This document shows, piece after piece, positions 52,343 through 60,688 of a stretch of 64,000 bases of DNA. This DNA comes from UBA932 sp031548545 (GTDB taxonomy: Bacteria; Bacteroidota; Bacteroidia; Bacteroidales; UBA932). The position numbers and the translations under genes were made by a program. The DNA is taken from contig JAVBQY010000004.1 in NCBI GenBank assembly GCA_031548545.1, forward strand, positions 1 through 64,000, given 5' to 3'. Within the stretch, counting starts at the first letter, position 1. Each line of letters opens with the position of its first letter. The notes under the pieces were generated by a model. The model ran no database searches. It had not been told where the DNA came from and was given only the letters and a program-made list of their open reading frames with translations.

Positions 52343-53536
52343 CTACTTCCACCACGAGCTGCCGAAAACAATGTAGAAAGCCCAGGAGTCCGGACCGAAA
52401 CCGAAGTCAACGCCCATATGGAGCTTGAACTGTCTCGCAATGAGGTAGCGGAATCCGGCGCCGTAGTTGTATACCCATTTGGAGGAACCAAAGTCATTGT
52501 ATGTGTTGAATGCCTTGGCTGCTCCGGCGAAGCCGGTAAGACTCCAGCGTTTGTATACCTGCACGCGGTGTTCCGTTTCGGCCAGGGCGGTAATCTCTCC
52601 CTGGTAACGGTTGGCGGGAACGCCCCGCAGGTCGATGTAAGGTAGAAGGTAGAACGGCGCATCGCCGTACATTTGTTGCCAGTCGAACCGCAATCCGCCG
52701 ACCCACCGGGGCAGTATCTGCCAGAAACCATAGCCGGTAACTTCTGCCTGTGTGAAATCATAATCACTGCCTATACCGCTATTGCTCCAGTTGAGCTGGC
52801 TCTTTATGCGGTAACCGGTATTGGGGGTGAAAATGTTGTCGCGGTTGTCAAACTCCAGGAGGGCGGCAAGTCTGCTGAGGTTGCTTTCGGCCTCTTTGTC
52901 GCGAAAGAAATCCGGTACTTCATCACCCTCAAATCCCACTTCGGTATGTGAAAAGATATATTGCACACCTCCGTTGAAGTAGGTAAGGAAATCTTTGGTC
53001 ACTTCCAGCATCACCGGTATAGCCTTGATTTTGATCAGTGCCGATAATTCGCCTCCTGCCGGCAGGCTCTTGTAAAAGTCCATATTAATATCGGCATAAG
53101 CCAGTCCCCCGCTGTAATGTATGCCGTACTTCTCCCATGAGCCGCGGTGGCCGCCCATAACCGCCCAGCTGTTGTTCACGGTATACATGCCGCCGGCCAT
53201 GGTTATGGTGGGCTGTGGCGGACGGTGGAAGCCCGTTGGCGCAGTCTCCCGGTGTTTCGGCGGCTGCATGAAAACCAGGGCTGCGCCGCCGCCGAAACCG
53301 CCCAGGGCCGGTTCCGTGATAATGGCCGGTACGGGAATAAAGCCATGGGCGTTGATCAGTACATCACTCAGGTCGAAGGCGCCGTCCTGGCTGTCGCGGA
53401 GGTTGAACCGCGGTTTTTTCTTTGCAGCCGTGCTGTCGGTTCCGGCATCTGTGGTGGTCGTACTGTCTGTTTGCGCACTGAGGGTCAGGCTGTTTATTAA
53501 TAGTGTGGTGACGATGATGAGGCTTTTCTTTAGCAT
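52343..53536 (-). CDS. Omp85/BamA-family-like outer-membrane protein
   Basis: 397 residues: a signal peptide ending near TLSAQ, a Thr/Asp-rich linker, then a C-terminal beta-barrel resembling the Omp85/surface-antigen domain (PYIDLRGVPANRYQGE, with an aromatic C-terminal strand GSSWWK). No POTRA domains are present, so it is a short barrel-only relative, not BamA. The function is unknown. It sits between radC and tRNA-Ser with no clear operon partner. Confidence 0.82.
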   Translation of the reverse strand: MLKKSLIIVTTLLINSLTLSAQTDSTTTTDAGTDSTAAKKKPRFNLRDSQDGAFDLSDVLINAHGFIPVPAIITEPALGGFGGGAALVFMQPPKHRETAPTGFHRPPQPTITMAGGMYTVNNSWAVMGGHRGSWEKYGIHYSGGLAYADINMDFYKSLPAGGELSALIKIKAIPVMLEVTKDFLTYFNGGVQYIFSHTEVGFEGDEVPDFFRDKEAESNLSRLAALLEFDNRDNIFTPNTGYRIKSQLNWSNSGIGSDYDFTQAEVTGYGFWQILPRWVGGLRFDWQQMYGDAPFYLLPYIDLRGVPANRYQGEITALAETEHRVQVYKRWSLTGFAGAAKAFNTYNDFGSSKWVYNYGAGFRYLIARQFKLHMGVDFGFGPDSWAFYIVFGSSWWK

Positions 53537-53593
53537 GATTGTAACATAATTATTGCCTTGTTGTCATGCAAAAAACATGCCGAAGTCTTCTTT

Positions 53594-53625
53594 CTTGCAA
53601 AAATTCAAAAAAATATATAACTTTG
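53594..53625 (+). promoter_or_regulatory. Promoter of tRNA-Ser and the ABC-F gene
   Basis: CTTG at 53594-53597, 20 bases, TAACTTTG at 53618-53625; the tRNA begins 14 bases later. Confidence 0.75.
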
Positions 53626-53639
53626 CACCCCCTAACAAA

Positions 53640-53727
53640 GGAAGGATGGCCGAGTGGTCGAAGGCGCACGCCTGGAAAGTGTGTATACTCCAAAAGGGTA
53701 TCATGGGTTCGAATCCCATTCCTTCCG
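53640..53727 (+). tRNA. tRNA-Ser (anticodon GGA)
   Basis: 88 bases with a long variable arm (TATACTCCAAAAGGGTA), as expected for serine tRNA. The acceptor stem GGAAGGA pairs with TCCTTCC, the anticodon loop CTGGAAA (53672-53678) carries GGA at 53674-53676, and the discriminator is G53727. The CCA is not encoded. The ABC-F start codon follows only five bases later, with no terminator between. Confidence 0.97.
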
Positions 53728-53732
53728 CAGAA

Positions 53733-55349
53733 ATGATTACAGTTGATAATTTAGCCATTCAGTTCGGTAAACGAACACTATTCCAAGAAGTTAATCTTAA
53801 ATTTACCGCCGGAAACTGTTACGGTATTATTGGCGCCAACGGCGCCGGTAAGTCTACCTTTTTACGGCTGTTGAGCGGTGAGTTGGACGCTACGCGCGGG
53901 AATATCTCTTTCGGGCCGGGCGAACGGCTCTCGGTGCTTAAACAGGACCACTTTGAATTTGACGAGTATACCGCCCTTGATACGGTGATGATGGGCCATG
54001 CGCAGTTGTGGAAGGTGAAATCCGAAAAGGATGCCATCTATATGAAAGAAGAGTTTTCGGAGGAAGACGGTATCCGCGCTTCGGAACTTGAAGGGCAGTT
54101 TGCCGAGATGGACGGCTGGAACGCCGAGAGCAATGCCGCCGCACTGTTGAGCGGCCTGGGCATCAGGGAACAGTTGCACGGGATGTTGATGAAGGATATC
54201 AGCGGTAAAGAAAAAGTGCGTATTTTGCTGGCCCGCGCCCTGTTCGGTAAGCCGGAGAACCTGCTGCTCGATGAGCCTACCAATGACCTGGATATTGAAA
54301 CCGTGATGTGGCTGGAAAATTACCTGGCCAATTATGAAAATACGGTACTGGTGGTATCCCATGACCGCCACTTCCTGGATGCGGTGAGTACCCATACCGT
54401 AGATATAGACTTCGGCAAGGTGAAGATTTATGCGGGGAACTACAGTTTCTGGTACGAATCCAGCCAGCTGGCCCTGCGTCAACAGCAGCAACAGAATAAG
54501 AAAAACGAAGAACGCCGCAAGGAATTACAGGAATTCATCCAGCGTTTCAGCGCCAATGTCGCCAAATCACGTCAGGCCACCAGCCGTCGTAAGATGCTGG
54601 AAAAATTGAACGTGGACGAAATACAGGCTTCTACCCGCAAGTATCCGGCCATTATTTTTACCCCCGAACGTGAAGCGGGAGACAAGATATTGGATGTATT
54701 CGGCCTCTCGGCCAGCGTGGATGGTGAACTGCTGTTCAAGGACGTAACCTTTGAGGTGGCCAAGAACGATAAGATCGCTTTCCTCTCGCGTGATCCGCGG
54801 GCCATGACCGCCCTGTTTGAGATGCTCAATGAACAGGCTAAGCCGGACCTTGGACATTTCCAGTGGGGGCAGACCATTACATCGGCCTACCTGCCGTTGG
54901 ATAATTCGGCATTCTTCGATACCAGCTTGAATATATTTGACTGGCTTTGCCAGTTCACCAACGATACTACCGAGGTATTTATCCGCGGCTATCTGGGTAA
55001 AATGCTCTTTGCCGGCGAAGAAGTCTACAAAAAGGCGAACGTCTTAAGCGGGGGAGAGAAAATGCGCTGTATGATTGCCCGCATGATGTTGAAAAACGCC
55101 AATGTGATGGTGCTTGACTCGCCGATGAATCATCTTGACCTGGAGTCTATACAGGCTTTTAATAATACGTTGAAAGCCTTCAAGGGCACCCTGCTCTTCG
55201 CTTCGCATGACCATGAGTTTATCAATACGGTGTCAAACCGCATTATAGAGCTTACGCCCAATGGTATCATTGATAAGATGATGGATTATGACGATTACCT
55301 GGCCGATGAAAAGGTCAAGCAACTGCGTGAAAAGATGTACGCCCTATAA
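53733..55349 (+). CDS. ABC-F ATPase, YbiT type
   Basis: 538 residues with two ABC domains. The first has Walker A GANGAGKST near residue 37; its signature is degenerate (ISGKEKVRILLA in place of LSGGQ). The second is unusual: the P-loop region reads FLSRDPRAMTALFE with no GKT/S, while its signature LSGGEKMRC and a Walker B-like VLDSPMNHLD are present. The YbiT group of ABC-F proteins shares these traits in part. It acts on translating ribosomes. I chose ATG 53733, five bases after the tRNA; an in-frame extension to 53553 would read through the tRNA and is not credible. Confidence 0.88.
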   Translation: MITVDNLAIQFGKRTLFQEVNLKFTAGNCYGIIGANGAGKSTFLRLLSGELDATRGNISFGPGERLSVLKQDHFEFDEYTALDTVMMGHAQLWKVKSEKDAIYMKEEFSEEDGIRASELEGQFAEMDGWNAESNAAALLSGLGIREQLHGMLMKDISGKEKVRILLARALFGKPENLLLDEPTNDLDIETVMWLENYLANYENTVLVVSHDRHFLDAVSTHTVDIDFGKVKIYAGNYSFWYESSQLALRQQQQQNKKNEERRKELQEFIQRFSANVAKSRQATSRRKMLEKLNVDEIQASTRKYPAIIFTPEREAGDKILDVFGLSASVDGELLFKDVTFEVAKNDKIAFLSRDPRAMTALFEMLNEQAKPDLGHFQWGQTITSAYLPLDNSAFFDTSLNIFDWLCQFTNDTTEVFIRGYLGKMLFAGEEVYKKANVLSGGEKMRCMIARMMLKNANVMVLDSPMNHLDLESIQAFNNTLKAFKGTLLFASHDHEFINTVSNRIIELTPNGIIDKMMDYDDYLADEKVKQLREKMYAL

Positions 55350-55379
55350 TAGTGCTTACAACTACCGGTTTCCGGGTAT

Positions 55380-57026
55380 TTACCTGTTGCTGTTTTTTCG
55401 TTCCAGTTCCCGTAGATTTTCCAATTTCTTTTTTTCCAGAAATTCGTAGATGCCGCAAAGGTGTTCGGTCACTTTTTTGTTGCCGAACTCATAGACCTTG
55501 CTTACCAGTCCGTCGAGGAAATCACGGTCATGGGATACCACTACCAGTGTGCCGTCAAAATCCAGCAGGGCCTGTTTGAGGATATCCTTGGTTTTCATGT
55601 CGAGGTGGTTGGTCGGTTCATCGAGGATAAGGAAGTTGACCGGCTCCAGCAGAAGCTTGATCATGGCTAAGCGTGTACGTTCCCCGCCACTGAGGACCTT
55701 TACTTTTTTCGCGGAATTTTCTCCCCCGAACATAAAAGCACCCAGCAGGTCCTTGATTTTTGTACGTATATCACCCACCGCTACAATGTCAATGGTTTGG
55801 AATACCGTAAGGTCTTCATCAAGCAGCGAGGCCTGGTTCTGCGCAAAATAACCGATTTTGATGTTGTGTCCCAGGTTAAGGTTCCCGTCAAAAGGAATTT
55901 CCCCCATGATACATTTTACCAGGGTGGATTTCCCTTCGCCGTTCTTGCCTACAAAGGCTACTTTTTCTCCGCGCTCAATGGTGAAGCCTGCATTCCTGAA
56001 GACCGTATGCTCGCCGTAGCTTTTGCTCAACCCGTCTGCAATCACCGGATAATTTCCGGAACGGGGAGAGGGCGGAAACTTTAGCCGCAGCGCCGAAGTA
56101 TCTTCCTCGTCCACCTCAATCAATTCCAACTTGTCCAGCATTTTTACGCGTGACTGTACTTGCAGGGTCTTGGAATAAGTACCTTTGAAACGTTCAATAA
56201 ATTCAGTGGTTTCGGCAATGAACTTCTGTTGTTCGTCATATTGTTTCTGTTGTTGCTCGCGGCGCTCTTTACGCAGTTCAAGGTAATGCGAGTACTTGGC
56301 TTTATAGTCATATATACGGCCCATGGTGACCTCAATGGTGCGTGTGGTGATATTGTCTACAAAGGCGCGGTCGTGGGATATAACCACAACGGCCTTGGCG
56401 CTGTTGATCAGGAAGTCTTCCAGCCATTGGATAGATTCGATGTCGAGGTGGTTGGTCGGCTCGTCGAGCAGGATCACATCCGGGTTTTGGAGCAGCAGTT
56501 TGGCCAATTCAATACGCATGCGCCAACCGCCGCTGAACTCGCTGGTCTTCTTATGGAAATCATCACGTTGGAATCCGAGGCCCAACAGGGTCTTTTCGAT
56601 CTCCCCTTCAAAATTGATTTCTTCAATATGGTAGAACTTTTCGCTCAGTACCGAGACCTGTTCGATAAGCTTCATGTAGCCGGCGGACTCATAATCCGTG
56701 CGGGTGGTGAGTTCTTCATTCAGCCGGTTGATTTCCGACTCCATGGCGAAAATCGGGGCAAAGGCCTTTGAGGTCTCTTCAAAAACCGTGCGACTGTCTT
56801 CCGTCATCAGGTGCTGCGGCAGGTAAGCCACGACCGTGCCCTCGGGGTAAGTAACCTGCCCGCGGGACGGTTCCCGCACTCCGGCCAGAATCTTGAGCAG
56901 GGTTGATTTTCCCGCTCCGTTCTTGCCCATCAGGGCGATACGATCTTTTTCGTTGATTACAAATGAGATATCCTTGAATAGCGTGGTGCCGCCAAATTCG
57001 ACTGTCAGTCCGTCTGCAGAAAGCAT
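55380..57026 (-). CDS. ABC-F ATPase, third in the window
   Basis: 548 residues with two complete ABC domains: Walker A GKNGAGKST near residue 35 and GKNGEGKST near residue 345, signatures FSGGWRMRIELA and LSGGERTRLAM, Walker B motifs VILLDEPTNHLD and FLILDEPTNHLD. The arm and linker regions fit YdiF/YheS-like ABC-F translation factors. No Uup-type coiled-coil tail is seen. It converges with the YbiT-type gene (30-base gap) and is divergent from ispH. Confidence 0.9.
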   Translation of the reverse strand: MLSADGLTVEFGGTTLFKDISFVINEKDRIALMGKNGAGKSTLLKILAGVREPSRGQVTYPEGTVVAYLPQHLMTEDSRTVFEETSKAFAPIFAMESEINRLNEELTTRTDYESAGYMKLIEQVSVLSEKFYHIEEINFEGEIEKTLLGLGFQRDDFHKKTSEFSGGWRMRIELAKLLLQNPDVILLDEPTNHLDIESIQWLEDFLINSAKAVVVISHDRAFVDNITTRTIEVTMGRIYDYKAKYSHYLELRKERREQQQKQYDEQQKFIAETTEFIERFKGTYSKTLQVQSRVKMLDKLELIEVDEEDTSALRLKFPPSPRSGNYPVIADGLSKSYGEHTVFRNAGFTIERGEKVAFVGKNGEGKSTLVKCIMGEIPFDGNLNLGHNIKIGYFAQNQASLLDEDLTVFQTIDIVAVGDIRTKIKDLLGAFMFGGENSAKKVKVLSGGERTRLAMIKLLLEPVNFLILDEPTNHLDMKTKDILKQALLDFDGTLVVVSHDRDFLDGLVSKVYEFGNKKVTEHLCGIYEFLEKKKLENLRELERKNSNR

Positions 57027-57084
57027 AAATGAATAGAGAATAAAATTACAAAGATAATAAAAGATTAGAGACTGAGGGGGGCAC

Positions 57085-57116
57085 TTGCCCCTAATCTCTT
57101 TTTTTTGTACCTTTGT
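57085..57116 (+). promoter_or_regulatory. Promoter of ispH with overlapping hairpin
   Basis: CTTG at 57085-57088, 20 bases, TACCTTTG at 57109-57116, ending five bases before the ATG. A hairpin (AGATTAG 57063-57069 plus GGGC, pairing with GCCC plus CTAATCT to 57098) followed by eight T overlaps the -33 element, so an upstream transcript could be terminated just before this promoter. Confidence 0.6.
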
Positions 57117-57121
57117 ACCCT

Positions 57122-57979
57122 ATGTCGACAACACTTCATCTCTATGTAGAAACCGATGCTTCCGCAGGTTTTTGTTTTGGTGTTATTAATGCCATTAACA
57201 AGGCGGAGGAAGCCTTGTCCGATAAGACAGAAGAGCTGTATTGCTTAGGCGAGGTGGTCCATAACGAAGAGGAGAACCGTCGTTTGAAGGACCTGGGCCT
57301 GCAGACGATTCAGCGTAATGACCTGTTGCACCTGCGCAATAAACGCATTTTATTCCGCGCCCATGGGGAGCCGCCTGCCAGTTATGAGGCGGTGAAAGAA
57401 AACGGCAATACGGTGATTGACGCTACCTGTCCTATTGTGAAAGGCCTGCAGAAGCAAATTGAGCGGTCTTACAGTTCAGGAGAGCGCATTTATCTCTATG
57501 GCAAGGCGACCCATCCGGAGGTAATCGGCATAGCCGGTTACATCAATAATGACCTGGTTGTCTTTAATGACCTTGAAGAGCTGGACCTCGATGAGTTGCC
57601 GGAGAAGATCACCTTGTACAGCCAGACGACCCAGTCTATAGACAAGTACCAACAGATTATAGACACCTTGATCCGCTTGGGCATAACGGTGAATGTAAAA
57701 AACACCATCTGCCGTTCTGTGGCCCACCGGAAACCCATGTTACAGGAGTTTTGCCGGCGGTTTGACAAGGTCGTCTTTGTGGCAGGACAAAATTCATCCA
57801 ACGGAAAATTTCTTTACCAGGTGTGCAAAGACGCCAATGCCAATGCGTATTTTATCAGTAAGCCGGAGGAGATAGATGCAGCCTGGTTCGCGCCGCAAGA
57901 GCGGATAGGTATCAGCGGCGCCACCTCTACGCCCTTATGGCTGCTGGCGGAAGTTAAAAAGCATTTGGAGAATTTGTAA
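57122..57979 (+). CDS. ispH: 4-hydroxy-3-methylbut-2-enyl diphosphate reductase IspH
   Basis: A 285-residue enzyme of the MEP pathway. The three cluster cysteines are in AGFCFGV, DATCPIV and NTICRSV; HGE and HPEV motifs supply substrate contacts and a late SSN (NSSNGKF) is present. I chose ATG 57122, five bases after the -7 box, because the family's start lies there; an in-frame TTG at 57113 overlaps the promoter. Its last 26 bases, ending at the stop, are repeated at 58480-58505. Confidence 0.95.
   Translation: MSTTLHLYVETDASAGFCFGVINAINKAEEALSDKTEELYCLGEVVHNEEENRRLKDLGLQTIQRNDLLHLRNKRILFRAHGEPPASYEAVKENGNTVIDATCPIVKGLQKQIERSYSSGERIYLYGKATHPEVIGIAGYINNDLVVFNDLEELDLDELPEKITLYSQTTQSIDKYQQIIDTLIRLGITVNVKNTICRSVAHRKPMLQEFCRRFDKVVFVAGQNSSNGKFLYQVCKDANANAYFISKPEEIDAAWFAPQERIGISGATSTPLWLLAEVKKHLENL
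57954..57979. repeat. 26-base repeat, copy at the 3' end of ispH
   Basis: TTAAAAAGCATTTGGAG then AATTTGTAA, matching 58480-58505 with three A/G differences. Read on the minus strand it also encodes the ending SPNAF-stop of the phosphoesterase now at 58480. Confidence 0.9.
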
Positions 57980-57987
57980 TCTCTGCT

Positions 57988-57995
57988 TACTTTTG
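57988..57995 (+). promoter_or_regulatory. -7-like box before the AlbA_2 fragment
   Basis: TACTTTTG matches TAnnTTTG, 39 bases before a TTG start candidate at 58035, so the fragment may be transcribed. Confidence 0.35.
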
Positions 57996-58007
57996 TACAA
58001 AGTATAA

Positions 58008-58505
58008 ATCCGCCACGTTTTTATAAGTGAGCTGTTGAAACAAGATATTTCTTTGCCCAGAAATCCGGTCTTGGTAAAACTTTTTCGTTGTGCCAAATTG
58101 GCCGAGAATGCAGGTTATGGCTTTGATAAAATGCTTAGCTGGAAAAAAGAAACAAACCGGGAGGTGCTTTTTGATTCCGATATTATTGGCTCTACGGTTA
58201 CATTTATGCTAAAAAATGAAATACAGCCTCAGGAATCAGGTGGTCAAATAGGTGGTCAAATAGTCTATAAAAACAATAATAATCAGAAGAATAGTATAAA
58301 GTTATCTGAAACACAATATTTAATTATTGAAGAGATCAGAAAGAATCCTAAAATCTCCAGAAAAGAGTTGTCGGGAATATTAAGTATGAACCCCTCTGCA
58401 ATACAAAAACATTTGAATAAGTTGCAGGAGATGAGTATGATTGCAAGAAAAGGGAAAACAAGATCCGCAATATGGTTGATTAGAAGGCGTTTGGAGAATT
58501 TGTAA
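58008..58505 (+). pseudogene. C-terminal fragment of a Schlafen/AlbA_2 ATP-binding protein
   Basis: The open frame begins after a stop at 58005-58007 and matches only the end of the family seen intact at 21892: RNPVLVKLFRCAKLAENAGYGFDKM corresponds to the post-ATPase region, followed by a short GGQIGGQI linker repeat and a winged-helix domain (SRKELSGILSMNPSAIQKHLNKL). The AlbA_2 and ATPase domains (about 300 residues) are missing. It is strongly AT-rich: 12 of 60 bases in 58261-58320 are G or C. TTG 58035 could start a 156-residue protein, so a surviving stand-alone regulator is possible. It is flanked by the 26-base repeats. Confidence 0.7.
58480..58505. repeat. 26-base repeat, copy at the fragment's end
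   Basis: It contains the stop codon of the fragment (plus strand) and the stop and last codons of the phosphoesterase (minus strand). The three differences from 57954-57979 are all synonymous third positions in the phosphoesterase frame. Confidence 0.9.
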
Positions 58506-59409
58506 GCGAAATTATAGCCACCGGGAAGTCTTTAAACTGTCCGAATTCCTGTAGTGTAAAACCCCGCGCCTGCACTTTTAATGCATTGCCCTGGCGGATA
58601 ACTTCCAGGTAGAAATAGCGTGGTTTTTGCTCTTCCGGCAAGATATCGGTAAAATCCCGTTTCCCTTCTTTCTTGAAAGGTTGCCAGAGTCCGCCGCCGC
58701 CGCCGATAACCATGAATTTTTTATGATAGATATCAAACACCTCCAGGTGGTGAGAGTGTCCGCTGAGAAATAATACGGCTTTCCGGGTGTTGATGTAAGC
58801 CGGCACGTACTGCTGCTGCACTTCTTTTGATGGACTGACCACATTGCTGTTGGTGTAGGGCGAATGGTGGCAGGCTACAATAATAAATTTTATGCCCGGT
58901 TCCCGGTTCAACGAGTCCATACAATGTTCATACCAGGTTTGTTGGGCCTTGCTTTTAAGCTTGCCGATTTTGGAAAAATTAGAGTTGAAAATTACTACCG
59001 CCATAGAGTCCTGCACCACATAATAACCGGTGTCGGGTATTTGGGGGAACCGTTGCCGGAAATTTTTCTCGCCGGCCCCCTGAGTCATCAGGTACTCGTG
59101 GTTGCCATAGGTCGGATATACAGGAGTGGCGACTGCCTGTATTTCCTCTATAAAACGGTCGATGCGCGTCCAGTCGCTACTGCTACTCCCATTGGCCACC
59201 ATGTCGCCGAGGTGAAACACCGTGTGGTGAGGCCTGCGTGCCAGGTCTGTGAGCAAACTGTCTGCCCCCTCCTTGTTGCGGTCGGTTTTCAGCAATATGG
59301 TTTCCACTTTCATGGGTTCCTGGGTATCACTGATAAATGCGAGATGCTGGGCCTGGGCGCTCAGATGGCTTATTGTGCAAAAGCAGAGGCTGATAAATAA
59401 ATGTTTCAT
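58480..59409 (-). CDS. Secreted metallophosphoesterase
   Basis: 309 residues with a signal peptide ending near SAQAQ and the calcineurin-like motif series: SDTQ (first ligand, Gln in place of the usual His), HLGDMV, YGNHEY, ACHHSP and SGHSHH. It is periplasmic or extracellular and the substrate is unknown. Its C-terminal codons lie in the 26-base repeat shared with ispH, indicating that the two genes once overlapped tail to tail. The -7 box is only five bases before the ATG at 59409. Confidence 0.85.
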   Translation of the reverse strand: MKHLFISLCFCTISHLSAQAQHLAFISDTQEPMKVETILLKTDRNKEGADSLLTDLARRPHHTVFHLGDMVANGSSSSDWTRIDRFIEEIQAVATPVYPTYGNHEYLMTQGAGEKNFRQRFPQIPDTGYYVVQDSMAVVIFNSNFSKIGKLKSKAQQTWYEHCMDSLNREPGIKFIIVACHHSPYTNSNVVSPSKEVQQQYVPAYINTRKAVLFLSGHSHHLEVFDIYHKKFMVIGGGGGLWQPFKKEGKRDFTDILPEEQKPRYFYLEVIRQGNALKVQARGFTLQEFGQFKDFPVAIISLTNSPNAF

Positions 59410-59414
59410 GTATA

Positions 59415-59422
59415 CAAAGATA
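59415..59422 (-). promoter_or_regulatory. -7 box of the secreted phosphoesterase gene
   Basis: TATCTTTG on the minus strand ends five bases before the ATG at 59409, predicting a leaderless mRNA. Confidence 0.5.
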
Positions 59423-59482
59423 AGTATTATCTTCGCAACCTATTTCAAACTTATCAAAAATATTGTGAAGGCTTCATTTATT

Positions 59483-60637
59483 ATGTTTTTTCTACTCGTT
59501 TTATTGGTATACGGGAGCATTAATGCTTATATTTTCCTGCGCGGATGGCAGGCGCTCGGATGGATGGGAAACGGTCGGTGGATACTGTTGGCGGTTTTCT
59601 CCCTGATTGCGCTTTCTTTTATTTTGCTTATGTTGCTTAAAAGGAATTATGACGGACCCTGGCTGGACCTGGCCTGGCCGCTGGCATCGCGTTGGGCCGC
59701 TGCAGTGCTTTACCTGCTGATGGCGCTATTGGTCATAGATCTTGTACGCCTGCTGTGCGGCGCTTTGTGGACGAGTCCCGCCCATCTTCTGGGCTCCGGC
59801 TATGAGGGGGCGAAGACCATACTGCTTTGCGTGCTTACGGGAGGCATGGCGGTTCTGCTCGCCATTGGCTATTTTAACGCCGTGTATCCGGAGGTCAAAG
59901 TGCAGGAGTTGACGATCCATAAGTCTGCCGCTGGTCGTGATTCGTTGAACGTGGTGCTGGTGAGTGATCTGCACCTGGGCCTTTCCAACGGCCGGCAGGA
60001 ACTTTCACGCTGGGTGAAAGCCATCAACGCGCAACAACCCGATATGGTATTGATTGCCGGAGATATGTTTGATGATAACCCGGCGCCGGTGGAGCGGAAA
60101 AAGCTGGGTGAAATACTGGAAGACATCAAGGCGCCCCTGGGGGTGTATTTCGCGCAAGGAAATCATGACGGGTATGGAGACTTCACTCGGGCCTGCCGCT
60201 ATCTGGAGGCGCACGGCATAAAGGTATTGACGGATACGGCGCTCTTGATAGAAAATAGTTTTTATGTGGTAGGGCGGTTGGACCGTAGCGCCGGGATGGG
60301 CATGGCCCTCAATAAAGGCCGTAAAAGCGTGGAAGAATTAACGGCCGGACTGGATAAAAGCAAGGCAGTTATTCTGTTGGACCACCAGCCGTATGAGCTG
60401 GAAAAGGCCGCTGCCGCCGGAGTTGACCTGCAGGTGAGCGGGCATACGCACCATGGGCAGATCTGGCCCTTTAACCTGATCACCCAAAGGATGTACGAAA
60501 AAGACTATGGCTACCTGCAGAAGGGAAATAGTCATTTTTATATATCAGAGGGGCTTGGGAGCTGGGGTCCCCCGGTTCGTATCGCCACGCGTTCGGAAAT
60601 TGTGCTCCTGAAAGTAAAATTTATGCCTGAAAAGTAG
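59483..60637 (+). CDS. Membrane metallophosphoesterase
   Basis: 384 residues: four membrane helices (about 2-24, 34-54, 68-92, 108-130), then a YaeI-type catalytic domain with VLVSDLHLG, LIAGDMFDD, AQGNHDG, LLDHQP and SGHTHHGQ, so the active site is complete. It is inner-membrane bound. ATG 59483 opens the first helix; GTG 59465 is an alternative six codons earlier. A -7-like box with one mismatch (TATCTTCG, 59428-59435) lies upstream, divergent from the other phosphoesterase. Confidence 0.87.
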   Translation: MFFLLVLLVYGSINAYIFLRGWQALGWMGNGRWILLAVFSLIALSFILLMLLKRNYDGPWLDLAWPLASRWAAAVLYLLMALLVIDLVRLLCGALWTSPAHLLGSGYEGAKTILLCVLTGGMAVLLAIGYFNAVYPEVKVQELTIHKSAAGRDSLNVVLVSDLHLGLSNGRQELSRWVKAINAQQPDMVLIAGDMFDDNPAPVERKKLGEILEDIKAPLGVYFAQGNHDGYGDFTRACRYLEAHGIKVLTDTALLIENSFYVVGRLDRSAGMGMALNKGRKSVEELTAGLDKSKAVILLDHQPYELEKAAAAGVDLQVSGHTHHGQIWPFNLITQRMYEKDYGYLQKGNSHFYISEGLGSWGPPVRIATRSEIVLLKVKFMPEK

Positions 60638-60688
60638 TTGGGCCCGGAATTTTTCTTTATCTTCGCTTAAACTTAAAACCAAATCTTT

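Noticed and set aside
53553..53732. N-terminal extension of the YbiT-type ABC-F protein
   Set aside because: The extension would translate through the promoter and tRNA-Ser; the family's conserved start is at 53733.
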